From the NCBI GenBank assembly GCA_963809925.1, contig CAWELH010000003.1, forward strand, positions 558,001 through 622,000: a stretch of 64,000 bases of DNA, in the 5' to 3' direction. This DNA is from DASQZK01 sp963809925. Its GTDB lineage: Bacteria; Bacteroidota; Bacteroidia; Bacteroidales; GCA-2748055. A program made the translations under genes and the position numbers. Shown here in pieces: positions 54,094 to 62,224 of the stretch. The notes beneath the pieces are model-generated. The model ran no database searches. It saw only the letters and a program-made list of their open reading frames with translations, and was not told the DNA's origin. Numbering within the stretch: position 1 is the first letter of the stretch; every line of letters starts with the position of its first letter.

Positions 54094-54299
54094 GGGGTGG
54101 TTTCTGTAATACCCAAAATGCTGAGTAGTTGTCTATCTGTAGCCATGGGTTTACCCATGGACATCACCGCAAACTTCTTATGTTGAACCACATAAGGCAC
54201 ATAAGGTCACATAAGTTGCCATGAATTATACTATGGAGGGTCAATCAATTAATATCTAAGTTCATAATCCCGGAAAAATACCAGTTGAACCACTCTCTA

Positions 54300-54630
54300 C
54301 CGCGGAGCGGTAAAATTGTAGTAGCCATTGGTTTTACCCGTGATAGAGGAAAAGTTTCATCCGAACCATTTCCTACTTCGGAGCGGTATAATTGTAGTAG
54401 CCAATAGTTTTGCCTGTGATAGAGGAAAAGTTATATTCGAACCAATCCCTACTTCGGAGCGGTATAATTGTGGTAGCCATTGGTTTTGCCCATGATAGAG
54501 GAAAAGTTTCATTCGAACCAATCCCTACTTCGGAGCGGTATAATTGTGGTAGCCATTGGTTTTGCCCATGATAGAGGAAAAGTTTCATTCGAACCATTCC
54601 CTACCGCGGAGCGGTAAAATTATAGTAGCC
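54300..54630. repeat. 76-bp tandem repeat array, about 5 units
   Basis: GTAGCC marks occur at 54321, 54397, 54473, 54549 and 54625, an exact 76-base period. Outer units have the CCGCGG core and inner ones CTTCGG, as in copy A. The array is one unit longer than at 16265-16540. Confidence 0.9.
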
Positions 54631-54851
54631 ACGGTCACGTCCGTGGTAAGTGAGGCGATGTTTCCCGCGTCCCCGGAGGGCACGCCAAAATTCCAACCAA
54701 GTGAAGGCTGATTTTTTTTTGCGATTTGATATTGATGGTTGCGGTTATAAAAAATTAAATTCCCTTGGGGTGTAGGGAATTGGGGGCGTGACGGTGGCAA
54801 TAATATTGGAACTCCTTGTGGGTTGAAGAAGACATTTCTAGTATCATTCAC
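54585..54851 (-). other. 88-codon ORF inside repeat copy B, coding status doubtful
   Basis: Counterpart of the ORF at 16044-16310, starting MNDTRNVFFNPQG. Its preservation may reflect recent duplication of the DNA, not selection on a protein. Confidence 0.3.
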
Positions 54852-54916
54852 AAAATATTTTTGCTGTCAAATGGAAGGTTCCGGCATAGCCACCCCTTCG
54901 GCAAGCGCAGGGACCT

Positions 54917-55231
54917 CCTTCGGTAAGTTCAGAGAGCGTGTGTAATTTTTTCCTTAGCAAAATTATTTTGAGACCGCTTTTTGAATATACCCCTATAATA
55001 TTGTTCTTATATACGTATTTGCAGGGGTTCCCACCCCCCACCCACCACCCTTAATGCGCAAAAAGAACAAATCTCAGCTACCCTCCACAATGTTATAAAG
55101 CAGAGCGCAGAAATTAATATTCAAGTCAAACCAGGTTCCCCCGTGCCCCCCGATTATTACTTAATGTGAAATATAGCTGAATATCAGCCAGGACAGATGT
55201 CTTTTTTGCATCCCCCATTCGATGAATCAAT
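54917..55231. other. Non-coding gap between repeat blocks
   Basis: Contains C-rich (CACCCCCCACCCACCACCC type) and AT-rich stretches, but no start signal, family or RNA structure that I can recognise. Confidence 0.4.
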
Positions 55232-55860
55232 AAATAAGAAGTGATGAGGTGATGAGGCTATGAGGTGATGAGGCTATGAGGCTATGAGGCTATGAGGTTA
55301 TGAGGTTATGAGGTGATGAGATGTTCTTTAGATCACTCTTCAATTCACCAAACTGCGTCCGCCGTAGCTTGCGGCACGCGGTTAGCGAAGGTGGATCACC
55401 AAATCACCAAATAAGAAGTGATGAGGTTATGAGGTTATGAGGTTATGAGGTTATGAGGTTATGAGGTGATGAGATGTTCTTTAGCTCACTCTTCAATTCA
55501 CCAAACTGCGTCCGCCGTAGCTTGCGGCACGCGGTTAGCGAAGGTGGATCACCAAATCACCAAATAAGAAGTGATGAGGTTATGAGGTTATGAGGTTATG
55601 AGGTTATGAGGTTATGAGGTTATGAGGTTATGAGGTGATGAGATGTTCTTAGCTCACTCTTCAATTCACCAATTCACCAAATCACAATTAAGAATTCATA
55701 ATCACCAATTCACCAAATCACCAAATCACCAAATCACCAATATAAGAAGCTGAGGTGATCCGCCTCCGCTTAAGCTACGGTGGACGCGGTGAGGTAGGGA
55801 GATGTTCTTAAGCTCACTCTTCAATTCACCAAATCACCAAATCACCAAATCACCAAATAA
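55232..55860. repeat. Compound satellite block: 8-bp GAGGTTAT and 9-bp AAATCACCA arrays around a GC-rich core
   Basis: GATGAGATGTTCTT occurs at 55315, 55468 and 55637. The spacings, 153 and 169, differ by 16 bases, that is two 8-bp GAGGTTAT units (five against seven in the run). Each larger unit also carries CACTCTTCAATTCACCAAA, and the first two have a GCGTCCGCCGTAGC core; the end of the block has the core in the opposite sense plus AAATCACCA runs. Orientation is inverse to 15711-15955. Confidence 0.85.
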
Positions 55861-55898
55861 AAAGAGAGGGCATTCCTGTGCCGGGAATACCCTCTCTT
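55856..55898 (-). terminator. Rho-independent terminator of the FExWM repeat protein gene
   Basis: A 15-bp stem with one mismatch (55862-55876 with 55884-55898), followed on the minus strand by TTTTTATTT. It starts 33 bases past the stop codon and borders the satellite block. Confidence 0.75.
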
Positions 55899-55930
55899 CG
55901 CTAACCACTTAAACCTAAAAAAGAAAACAA

Positions 55931-56323
55931 TTAAAATCTTTTTAACATCCAGGGCTCGAAGGTCAATGCCTCATCTGTGAAGGTATCCTGATCAACCTTG
56001 CTGAAGGCAGACATCATCCAAGGTTCAAATTCGAGCGGTGTTTCCATGAAATGCGAGTCGACGTCAGCGCTAAAATCGCTCATCATCCAACTTTCAAACC
56101 CGAGGGATTCGTCCCTGAAAATTTCCCTGCCTGCAAATTCCCGCAATTCGAGCATCCAGTTTTCAAAGCGGAGTTCGGTATCAAATTTCCCTTCAATTTT
56201 GTGGATCATTGTTGAAGCACCGGCTTTCTTATCTTTTTTATCTTTAGTAGTGTTTGCGTATACACTGGTCCCAATCATTGTAATCATAAGGACGATGGCG
56301 ATTGTTGCGACTCTTGTTTTCAT
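55931..56323 (-). CDS. Small secreted protein made of four 23-residue FExWM repeats, function unknown
   Basis: The 130-residue product has a signal peptide (MKTRVATIAIVLMITMIGTSVYA), a Lys-rich linker (TTKDKKDKKAG) and a mature part with the motif [hydrophobic]-x-F-E-x-W-M-[LM] at Phe53, Phe76, Phe99 and Phe122, an exact 23-residue period. Individual copies are LRFENWML, LGFESWMM, LEFEPWMM and LTFEPWML. The spacer is acidic. The protein ends five residues after the last motif (LKRF). The family is not named to my knowledge, though small Bacteroidota proteins with similar acidic ExWM motifs come to mind. It has its own terminator. Its role could be envelope-related; the sequence does not say. 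Confidence 0.75.
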   Translation of the reverse strand: MKTRVATIAIVLMITMIGTSVYANTTKDKKDKKAGASTMIHKIEGKFDTELRFENWMLELREFAGREIFRDESLGFESWMMSDFSADVDSHFMETPLEFEPWMMSAFSKVDQDTFTDEALTFEPWMLKRF

Positions 56324-56496
56324 TTCTTCCTGATTTTAATCTTTCAATTTCTCTAGTTGAAAAAGGATTATCCATTATCTGTGCCAAAATATATAAACAA
56401 TTATATATCAGGAATTAACAATAAATATCGTAATGTTTACTATTTGTTAAAAGTGAACGGTTTCAGCACAGACCTGTTCGGATCCGTACACAAAAA

Positions 56497-56544
56497 CCGG
56501 AGCGGTGTACGCTAGTCATGGATGACAGTCATACACCGCTCCGG
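56497..56544 (-). terminator. Rho-independent terminator of the DUF2147 gene
   Basis: A perfect 13-bp stem (56497-56509 with 56532-56544), followed on the minus strand by TTTTTG. The loop contains a smaller internal inverted repeat. It begins 30 bases past the stop codon. Confidence 0.82.
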
Positions 56545-56573
56545 TATATATCAAACCCGTTATCTATGGGGGA

Positions 56574-57035
56574 TTATTCCATTACCCTTGGCTCTTCCCT
56601 TTTCCAGATCGTCTCCCTTCCCAGAAAGCGCATACCAAGGACATATCCTTTCAGTTTCAGTACATCAAAATTATTACCTTCAAACCACATATAGGCATCA
56701 TAGGTTTTCCCGTTGTCCGGATCGTAGATGGTTCCGCCTTCCCATATATCCTCATCGGCATTGTAATCAAAGCCTTTCAGGAGGATAAGATTGAAAATTG
56801 GTGTTTCACGCAATGATGGATCCGGATTGCTGTCGTCCTTTTTCGGGGCCCCGTTTTTGTTGGGTTCGCTGAGCCAGCTGATCCTGCCGTAGTATTTTCC
56901 GTTTTTTGCCTTATAAACCTGAACTTGTGATGTTCCCTTTTCTGTTAGCCAGTGGCCGGAAATTTTCCCCGGGTCCTGGCAGTATACGATGACTGTAAAA
57001 ATCGCAAGAGCAGTGATGAGAAGAATTTTTTTCAT
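56574..57035 (-). CDS. DUF2147 family exported protein
   Basis: The 153-residue product has a signal peptide (MKKILLITALAIFTVIVYC) and a DUF2147 domain: ISGHWLTEKGTSQVQVYKAKNGKYYGRISWL, seen here as GHWLTEKGTSQVQVY and YYGRISWL, with IWEGGTIYDPDNGKTYDAYM and LKLKGYVLGMRFLGRETIWKR. Members are small periplasmic beta-barrel (lipocalin-like) proteins of unproven function. It is monocistronic with its own terminator. The gap to folA upstream is 189 bases. Confidence 0.88.
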   Translation of the reverse strand: MKKILLITALAIFTVIVYCQDPGKISGHWLTEKGTSQVQVYKAKNGKYYGRISWLSEPNKNGAPKKDDSNPDPSLRETPIFNLILLKGFDYNADEDIWEGGTIYDPDNGKTYDAYMWFEGNNFDVLKLKGYVLGMRFLGRETIWKREEPRVME

Positions 57036-57224
57036 AAGTTTTACAGATTAAATGAATGTTTGATTGATCCATTATAGTTTGAAAGGATGATGATGATTTG
57101 CATGGGGCAGAAAGTAAATGCCGCGGACTAAAATACGATTTTTTTCGGATTATAAAAGAGCCGGTCATGATTTGCACTCATGACAAATAGCGAAATGGAT
57201 CTCATTGTGTTCTCTTCTGGTTTC

Positions 57225-57734
57225 TCAGGCTTTTCGGCGGTAAAGAATGAAGGAGTGCGGGTACTCATTTGTCTCTGAAGCCTCAAAACGTTCCCGCTGC
57301 AGCTCCTCCCATTCGTCGAAGTTAATCGCCGGAAAAAATGTATCTGCTTCAAATCCGTGTTCGACCATGGTCAGATAAAGTTTTCTGGCGTGAGGCAGGA
57401 ATTGTTTATAGACCATTCCTCCTCCGATCACAAATGATTCCTCGTTCCCGTCCAGCATCGTCATGGCGTCTTCGATGGACATGGCCATCTGGCAGCCTTC
57501 AAAAACTTCCCCTGGGACATCGGTGATCACGATATTGGTGCGGCCGGGCAGAGGCCCGTTTGGGAGGGAAAGAAATGTTCGTCGACCCATAATAACAGGG
57601 TGGCCCGTAGTAATTTTTTTAAATCTTTTAAGATCGTCGGACAACTTCCATAGGAGGTGGTTGTCTTTGCCAATCGCATTGTTTTCGTCGATAGCAACAA
57701 TAATGGATATATTTTTATTGGTTACGTTTCCCAT
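57225..57734 (-). CDS. folA: Dihydrofolate reductase
   Basis: The 169-residue enzyme reduces dihydrofolate with NADPH. Seen: SIIVAIDENNAIGKDNHLLWKLSDDLKRFKKIT (substrate region with the conserved Trp and acidic residue, as LLWKLSDDLKRFK), VIMGRRTFLSLP for NADPH, and FVIGGGMVYKQFLP. Length is normal. It is 10 bases downstream of thyA, whose reaction makes dihydrofolate, so the pair forms a folate cycle operon. Confidence 0.96.
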   Translation of the reverse strand: MGNVTNKNISIIVAIDENNAIGKDNHLLWKLSDDLKRFKKITTGHPVIMGRRTFLSLPNGPLPGRTNIVITDVPGEVFEGCQMAMSIEDAMTMLDGNEESFVIGGGMVYKQFLPHARKLYLTMVEHGFEADTFFPAINFDEWEELQRERFEASETNEYPHSFILYRRKA

Positions 57735-57744
57735 GGTACCAGGT

Positions 57745-58539
57745 TTACACTGAAATTTGTCCCTTTATATGTGGCTGAGCATTGTAATTTTCAAGAATGA
57801 AATCATCAAAAGTGAAGTTGAAAATCGATTTGACATCCGGATTTATCTTTAACTCAGGCAGAGGTCCCGGGGTGCGTCTCAGCTGCTGATCAACCTGTTC
57901 AAGGTGGTTTAGGTATATATGGGCATCACCCAGCGTGTGGACAAAATCTCCCGCTGTGTATCCGGTAACCTGGGCAACCATCAGAAGTAAAATGGCATAA
58001 GAAGCGATATTGAATGGTACACCCAGAAAAAGGTCGGCGCTGCGCTGGTATAGTTGGCAGGAAAGACGGCCTCCGGCTACATAAAACTGGAAAAGAGCAT
58101 GGCAGGGTGGCAGGTTCATATTGTCGAGATCACCGACATTCCATGCGCTGACGATATGTCTTCTTGAGTCAGGATTATTTTTCAGGGAATCGATCAGCCT
58201 GGAAATCTGGTCGATATGACTGCCGTCCGGAGCGGGCCATGAACGCCACTGATACCCATAGATATGACCGAGATTTCCGTTTTCATCGGCCCATTCATCC
58301 CAGATCCTGACACCATTGTCGTTCAGATATTTTACATTGGTGTCCCCGTCAAGGAACCAAAGTAATTCATGAAGAATGGATTTTAAATGCAATTTCTTTG
58401 TAGTAAGAAGTGGAAAGCCGTCTTCGAGGTTAAATCGCATTTGATAACCGAAGACACTGATCGTCCCGGTACCCGTCCTGTCAGTTTTCCTTACGCCATT
58501 TTCCCTCACGTGTGAGAGAAGTTCCAGGTACTGTTTCAT
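57745..58539 (-). CDS. thyA: Thymidylate synthase
   Basis: The 264-residue enzyme methylates dUMP with methylene-tetrahydrofolate. Seen: TGTGTISVFGYQMRFNLEDGFPLLTTKKLHLKS (as GYQMRFNLEDGFPLLTTKK), WDEWADENGNLGHIYGYQWRSW and the active Cys146 in LPPCHALFQFYV, with QRSADLFLGVPFNIASYA for dUMP phosphate and folate contacts. It leads a two-gene operon with folA. Confidence 0.97.
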   Translation of the reverse strand: MKQYLELLSHVRENGVRKTDRTGTGTISVFGYQMRFNLEDGFPLLTTKKLHLKSILHELLWFLDGDTNVKYLNDNGVRIWDEWADENGNLGHIYGYQWRSWPAPDGSHIDQISRLIDSLKNNPDSRRHIVSAWNVGDLDNMNLPPCHALFQFYVAGGRLSCQLYQRSADLFLGVPFNIASYAILLLMVAQVTGYTAGDFVHTLGDAHIYLNHLEQVDQQLRRTPGPLPELKINPDVKSIFNFTFDDFILENYNAQPHIKGQISV

Positions 58540-58653
58540 TATAAATCGTTTCCTTGGTTAATCCGGATAAAGGTAAAGAATTTGACATTTGTAATGAAAT
58601 TTTTGCCTGTCTTGATATAAACATACAATGTTGAATACTTTTTTTACACAGTG

Positions 58654-58688
58654 TTTTGCCTCATACCATGCAAATCTTAATATCTTAG
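58654..58688 (+). promoter_or_regulatory. Promoter of the AI-2E-family gene
   Basis: TTTTG (58654-58658) followed after 22 bases by TATCTTAG (58681-58688), a near match to the Bacteroidota consensus, 19 bases before the ATG. Confidence 0.45.
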
Positions 58689-58707
58689 CCGAGAATTTAA
58701 TACCCTG

Positions 58708-59808
58708 ATGAACGCATTTACACGGTTTATCTTAATTGCACTGGGGATTATCGGAGCAGGTTTCCTTCTCTGGTATTTCAGTAATATTGTTGCATATATC
58801 ATCGTCGCCACGGTACTATCGCTTATCGGCTCACCACTTGTGGAGTTGCTTGGCCGCGTCAGGATAGGACGTTTCAGTATTTCGGCAACAATAAGGGCGC
58901 TGCTTACATTGATAATTTTATGGGTATTGTTCCTTGGATTTTTCAGAATTTTTATTCCGGTTGTCGCCAGGGAAGCCAATGAACTGTCGCAGATTGATGC
59001 CGATACATTTATCAATCGCCTTCAGGATCCGATAAATAAGGTCGAAGGTGTGTTTGAACATTTTCAGATATCGGGTGAAGACGGACAGTCGTTAACCGAC
59101 TACCTGAAGGCCCGCCTGATCAACGTACTTGACTTCTCCTTTGTTTCAAACCTCTTTGGGTCGATGGCATCGCTTCTCGGTAACATATTTGTGGCCGTGT
59201 TCTCCATCTCATTTTTTACTTTTTTTCTGCTTAAGGAGCAGAATCTTTTTACAGAAGCTATTGTTCTGATTGTACCCGAAAAGCATGAAACCAATGTCCG
59301 CCATGCCATGCGTTCTGTAAAGCGACTGTTGTCGAGATATTTTATAGGCATCGGATTGCAACTCACCGGTATCCTGATACTGGTCACATCGGGGATGACC
59401 ATTGTTGGTCTTGGCTTTAAAAGGAGCCTGCTTATCGGTCTGATCGCTGCCATTCTGAATGTGATTCCTTATCTTGGCCCCCTCATTGGCACCACTCTGG
59501 GAATCCTGCTTGGCCTGGCCTTTAACATTCACATGGAATTCGTAGATTTGGTACCTCTTGCCGGCTATATGCTGGTCGTTTTTCTTGCGGTCCAGGTCAT
59601 CGACAATGTATTCTTTCAACCGATGATTTTTTCGAACAGCGTGAATGCCCACCCGCTCGAAATTTTTCTTGTAATACTCATTGCGGGTAGTGCGGCCGGC
59701 GTGGGAGGAATGATTCTCGCTATCCCCGGTTATACCATATTGCGGGTATTCGCCAAGGAATTTTTAAATAAATTCAGGGTTGTTAAAAAATTGACCGAAA
59801 AGATTTAA
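58708..59808 (+). CDS. AI-2E family transporter / PerM-type permease
   Basis: A 366-residue membrane protein with about seven hydrophobic segments and a soluble stretch (about 95-145: LSQIDADTFINRLQDPINKVEG). Family features include the GLGFKRSLLIGLIAAILNVIPYLGPLIG block, seen here as LLIGLIAAILNVIPYLGPLIG without its first residue. The name comes from TqsA; most members have other or unknown substrates, including Na+/H+ exchange. Single gene between divergent thyA and the T9SS protein gene. Confidence 0.9.
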   Translation: MNAFTRFILIALGIIGAGFLLWYFSNIVAYIIVATVLSLIGSPLVELLGRVRIGRFSISATIRALLTLIILWVLFLGFFRIFIPVVAREANELSQIDADTFINRLQDPINKVEGVFEHFQISGEDGQSLTDYLKARLINVLDFSFVSNLFGSMASLLGNIFVAVFSISFFTFFLLKEQNLFTEAIVLIVPEKHETNVRHAMRSVKRLLSRYFIGIGLQLTGILILVTSGMTIVGLGFKRSLLIGLIAAILNVIPYLGPLIGTTLGILLGLAFNIHMEFVDLVPLAGYMLVVFLAVQVIDNVFFQPMIFSNSVNAHPLEIFLVILIAGSAAGVGGMILAIPGYTILRVFAKEFLNKFRVVKKLTEKI

Positions 59809-59853
59809 TCATTTTTTGCCGGAATCTATATATTTACGTGAACATTAATATGG

Positions 59854-60681
59854 ATGAAGAAGTATGGTTTATTGATAATGCTGGTATGTTTCACTTGTGC
59901 AAATCCGATCAGGGCACAGGTTTTCCTGCATGCTGATACTTCCTCCGGTTGTGGTACACTGAATGTTACATTTTCACTTCTGCCTTCATCCGCTAACGAT
60001 AGCATTGCGGATATTACCTGGAGCTTTGGAAACGGGGCATTTGCTACCGGTAGCCTTTCGCCCACCATTACCTATTCCGAACCGGGAATTTACGATGTAG
60101 GCGTTGTCATTAACGGCTTGAGTAAGATCTCAGAACCTGGCTTCATCAGCGTGTATCCGGTACCTGACCCCAATTTTTATTACAACGATTCCCTCCATGC
60201 CACTGATTATACATATATTTTTCACCCGAACATGCCTGATACGGGCTCCCTGGATTTTGATTTTAGATGGACCTTTGATGATCTTGCCACGCTGTCGGGC
60301 AGGAATGCGGTCTACCAGTTCGGCAGTTCCGGAAATCATGATGTAAAACTAGTTGTATCCGCACCTCCCGGCTGTGCAGATTCCACGGTAAGGAATCTTC
60401 AGATCAATGCCCCGTTTGTCTTGCCCAATATCTTTACTCCGAACGGTGATGGTCGCAACGATTACTTCAGGATCAGAACAGACGGGCTGAGCACCTACCG
60501 CTTTTCGGTTTATACAAGATCCGGCGTTCTTGTATTCAAATCAGAGTCTCCATATGTGGTTTGGGATGGCCGGTCTTTTAACGGAGAGGAAATGCGAAAC
60601 GGGATCTATTATTTCACCATAAATCAGCTGGACGGAATTGGTCACGTGCAAACCAACGGATTTGTGCATTTGGTGAGATAA
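59854..60681 (+). CDS. Secreted PKD protein with gliding-motility-associated type B T9SS C-terminal domain
   Basis: The 275-residue product has a signal peptide (MKKYGLLIMLVCFTCANPIRA). Two PKD-like domains follow: about 25-105 (ITWSFGNGAFATGSLSPTITYSEPG) and 108-190 (FRWTFDDLATLSGRNAVYQF). Residues 192-275 are a CHU_C-type (type B) sorting domain with PNIFTPNGDGRNDYFRI, FSVYTRSGVLVFKS, WDGRSFNGEEMRNGIYYF. It is exported via T9SS and probably needs a PorP/SprF-like partner, as type B cargo do; no such gene is close. A weak hairpin (60677-60691) overlaps its stop. Confidence 0.88.
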   Translation: MKKYGLLIMLVCFTCANPIRAQVFLHADTSSGCGTLNVTFSLLPSSANDSIADITWSFGNGAFATGSLSPTITYSEPGIYDVGVVINGLSKISEPGFISVYPVPDPNFYYNDSLHATDYTYIFHPNMPDTGSLDFDFRWTFDDLATLSGRNAVYQFGSSGNHDVKLVVSAPPGCADSTVRNLQINAPFVLPNIFTPNGDGRNDYFRIRTDGLSTYRFSVYTRSGVLVFKSESPYVVWDGRSFNGEEMRNGIYYFTINQLDGIGHVQTNGFVHLVR

Positions 60682-60757
60682 CCCCGTTATCATTATTAAT
60701 TTATTTTAAATAAGGGAATATTTTGGAAACCTGGGGATGCAGTTTATCTGAAATTCA

Positions 60758-60765
60758 TATCTTTG
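60758..60765 (+). promoter_or_regulatory. -7 box (TATCTTTG) of the alternative complex III operon
   Basis: Perfect TAnnTTTG, 79 bases before the actA ATG. No clear -33 match. Confidence 0.45.
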
Positions 60766-60844
60766 GTTATGTATGCTTTTAAGACCTGCTTCCTGAAAGG
60801 TTAACACATACGGAAACTTCTTTACTAACCTTAAACAACCAGGA

Positions 60845-62011
60845 ATGATAATTTTTTCCGTCCACCACATCAAGAAAAGCATTCTGATCTTCCTTTTTGT
60901 ATTGATTCTTGGAATTATCCCGGCATCGTCGTTCCTCACTGCACAATCTACCGGTGCAGATTCTCTTGACATCAGACTTGAAAATCTTACTGCTGCTGAG
61001 CTGACCAGGGGAGAACGCCTGTTTTATGGCCTGGTATACAGAGAAGACAGATCCGTAAACTGTACCAGTTGTCACAATACGGTATTTATCGACACACTTA
61101 ACTGGAATCCCGATGCAATGGCGATTTCCATGAAGTATAAGGACCGGTCTGTCAATGATCTCGTTAAAACACTCCTCAAACCCCGGGGCAGAAAATTATC
61201 TGAAGTTCACAAGGACTTCAACCTGACCAATGAAGATATTGTAATGATCAAAGGCTTCATGGATCATTTTACAACCATCGGAATCACCCCTCCCAAACCT
61301 GTTCTCAACAAGTTTATTCTTTTCGTTCTGGCGATCCTGCTGTTTCTGGGTGCGGTGACAGATCTGATCTTCATTAAAAAAATCGATAAAAAATGGGTAC
61401 ACCTGATCGTTATCCTGGGTACCGGATATTTTATCACAAATACATTGGTTGTTGAAGCCGTCAGTATAGGAAGGTCGCAGTACTATCAGCCCGATCAGCC
61501 TGTTAAATTTTCTCATGCCGTTCATGCCGGACAGAATAAGACAGCTTGTATTTATTGTCACAGCTCTGCCGAGTACAGCAAGGATCCAGGCATTCCCGGT
61601 GTGAATGTTTGTATGAACTGCCACCTGATCATCAGAAATGGCACCAGGTCGGGTTCCTTTGAAATCGCAAAGGTTATCGATGCTTATCAGAATAAAAAGC
61701 CAATTCCGTGGATTCGCGTTCATCACCTTCCTGATCATGTGTTTTTCAGTCACGCTCAGCATGTCAGCGTTGGAAAGGTCGACTGTATTGAATGCCATGG
61801 CGATGTAACTAAAATGGACAGGGTGATGCAGGTATCTGACCTGTCTATGGGCTGGTGCATCGATTGTCACAGGACCAGGGAGGTCAACTTCCATGACAAT
61901 GCGTTTTACAGTCAGTATAAAAAACTGAAGAAAAAAATTAATGATGGTGAACTTGATAAAATTACCGTTGAGCAAATTGGCGGTACTGAATGCATGAAGT
62001 GTCATTACTAG
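60845..62011 (+). CDS. actA: Alternative complex III multiheme cytochrome c subunit ActA
   Basis: The 388-residue protein has a signal/anchor segment (KSILIFLFVLILGIIP) and six CxxCH heme-binding motifs. The first (CTSCH, about residue 74) lies in a separate N-terminal domain; two membrane segments follow (about 158-178, LFVLAILLFLGAVTD; 184-200), then five more (CIYCH, CMNCH, CIECH, CIDCH and a final CMKCH). The pentaheme part with FSHAVHAGQNKTACIYCHSSAEYSKDPGIPG, seen here as SHAVHAGQNKTACIYCH, is typical of ActA, which passes electrons from menaquinol oxidation to terminal oxidases. ActB follows 213 bases downstream. Confidence 0.88.
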   Translation: MIIFSVHHIKKSILIFLFVLILGIIPASSFLTAQSTGADSLDIRLENLTAAELTRGERLFYGLVYREDRSVNCTSCHNTVFIDTLNWNPDAMAISMKYKDRSVNDLVKTLLKPRGRKLSEVHKDFNLTNEDIVMIKGFMDHFTTIGITPPKPVLNKFILFVLAILLFLGAVTDLIFIKKIDKKWVHLIVILGTGYFITNTLVVEAVSIGRSQYYQPDQPVKFSHAVHAGQNKTACIYCHSSAEYSKDPGIPGVNVCMNCHLIIRNGTRSGSFEIAKVIDAYQNKKPIPWIRVHHLPDHVFFSHAQHVSVGKVDCIECHGDVTKMDRVMQVSDLSMGWCIDCHRTREVNFHDNAFYSQYKKLKKKINDGELDKITVEQIGGTECMKCHY

Positions 62012-62224
62012 TCAGGAAATGAATAGATTGTTCCCGGTCGCCGTACGTTCATTATAGAAAAGAAATCATTCCCGGATAGGTTGTAACCGGGTTAGCTCTT
62101 CGAAAAGTGAAGCTACCTGTTGAACCTGACCAGTGGATTTGAGGTTATTATGCCGGAAACGTTTGCTTTGAGACTTGTACTTCAGGGAAAGTCCGGAAGT
62201 ATGTATAAATGAAATATCAGACCT

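Larger units (their letters stand above)
54110..54916 (-). repeat. Inverted repeat module, copy B (matches 15978-16776 in reverse complement)
   Basis: The parts are the same as in copy A in opposite order and strand: ACCCATGG edge, CACATAAGG segment, GGAGGGTCAATC, the 76-bp array (5 marks), the ORF segment, and the AAGGTTCCGGCATAGCC edge with CCTTCGGCAAGCGCAGGG. Differences from copy A are a missing segment of about 60 bases near 54170, one extra 76-bp unit and scattered base changes. Confidence 0.88.

Noticed and set aside
54373..54597. 74-codon ORF through the 76-bp array
   Set aside because: The unit length is not a multiple of three, so the product reads the repeat in shifting frames; not a plausible protein.
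55232..55860. Possible CRISPR array
   Set aside because: Repeats are 8-9 bp satellites inside larger direct repeats, without unique spacers of even length, and there are no cas genes.
61196..62005. 269-codon minus-strand ORF opposite actA
   Set aside because: The plus-strand frame has six CxxCH motifs, so this is its shadow.
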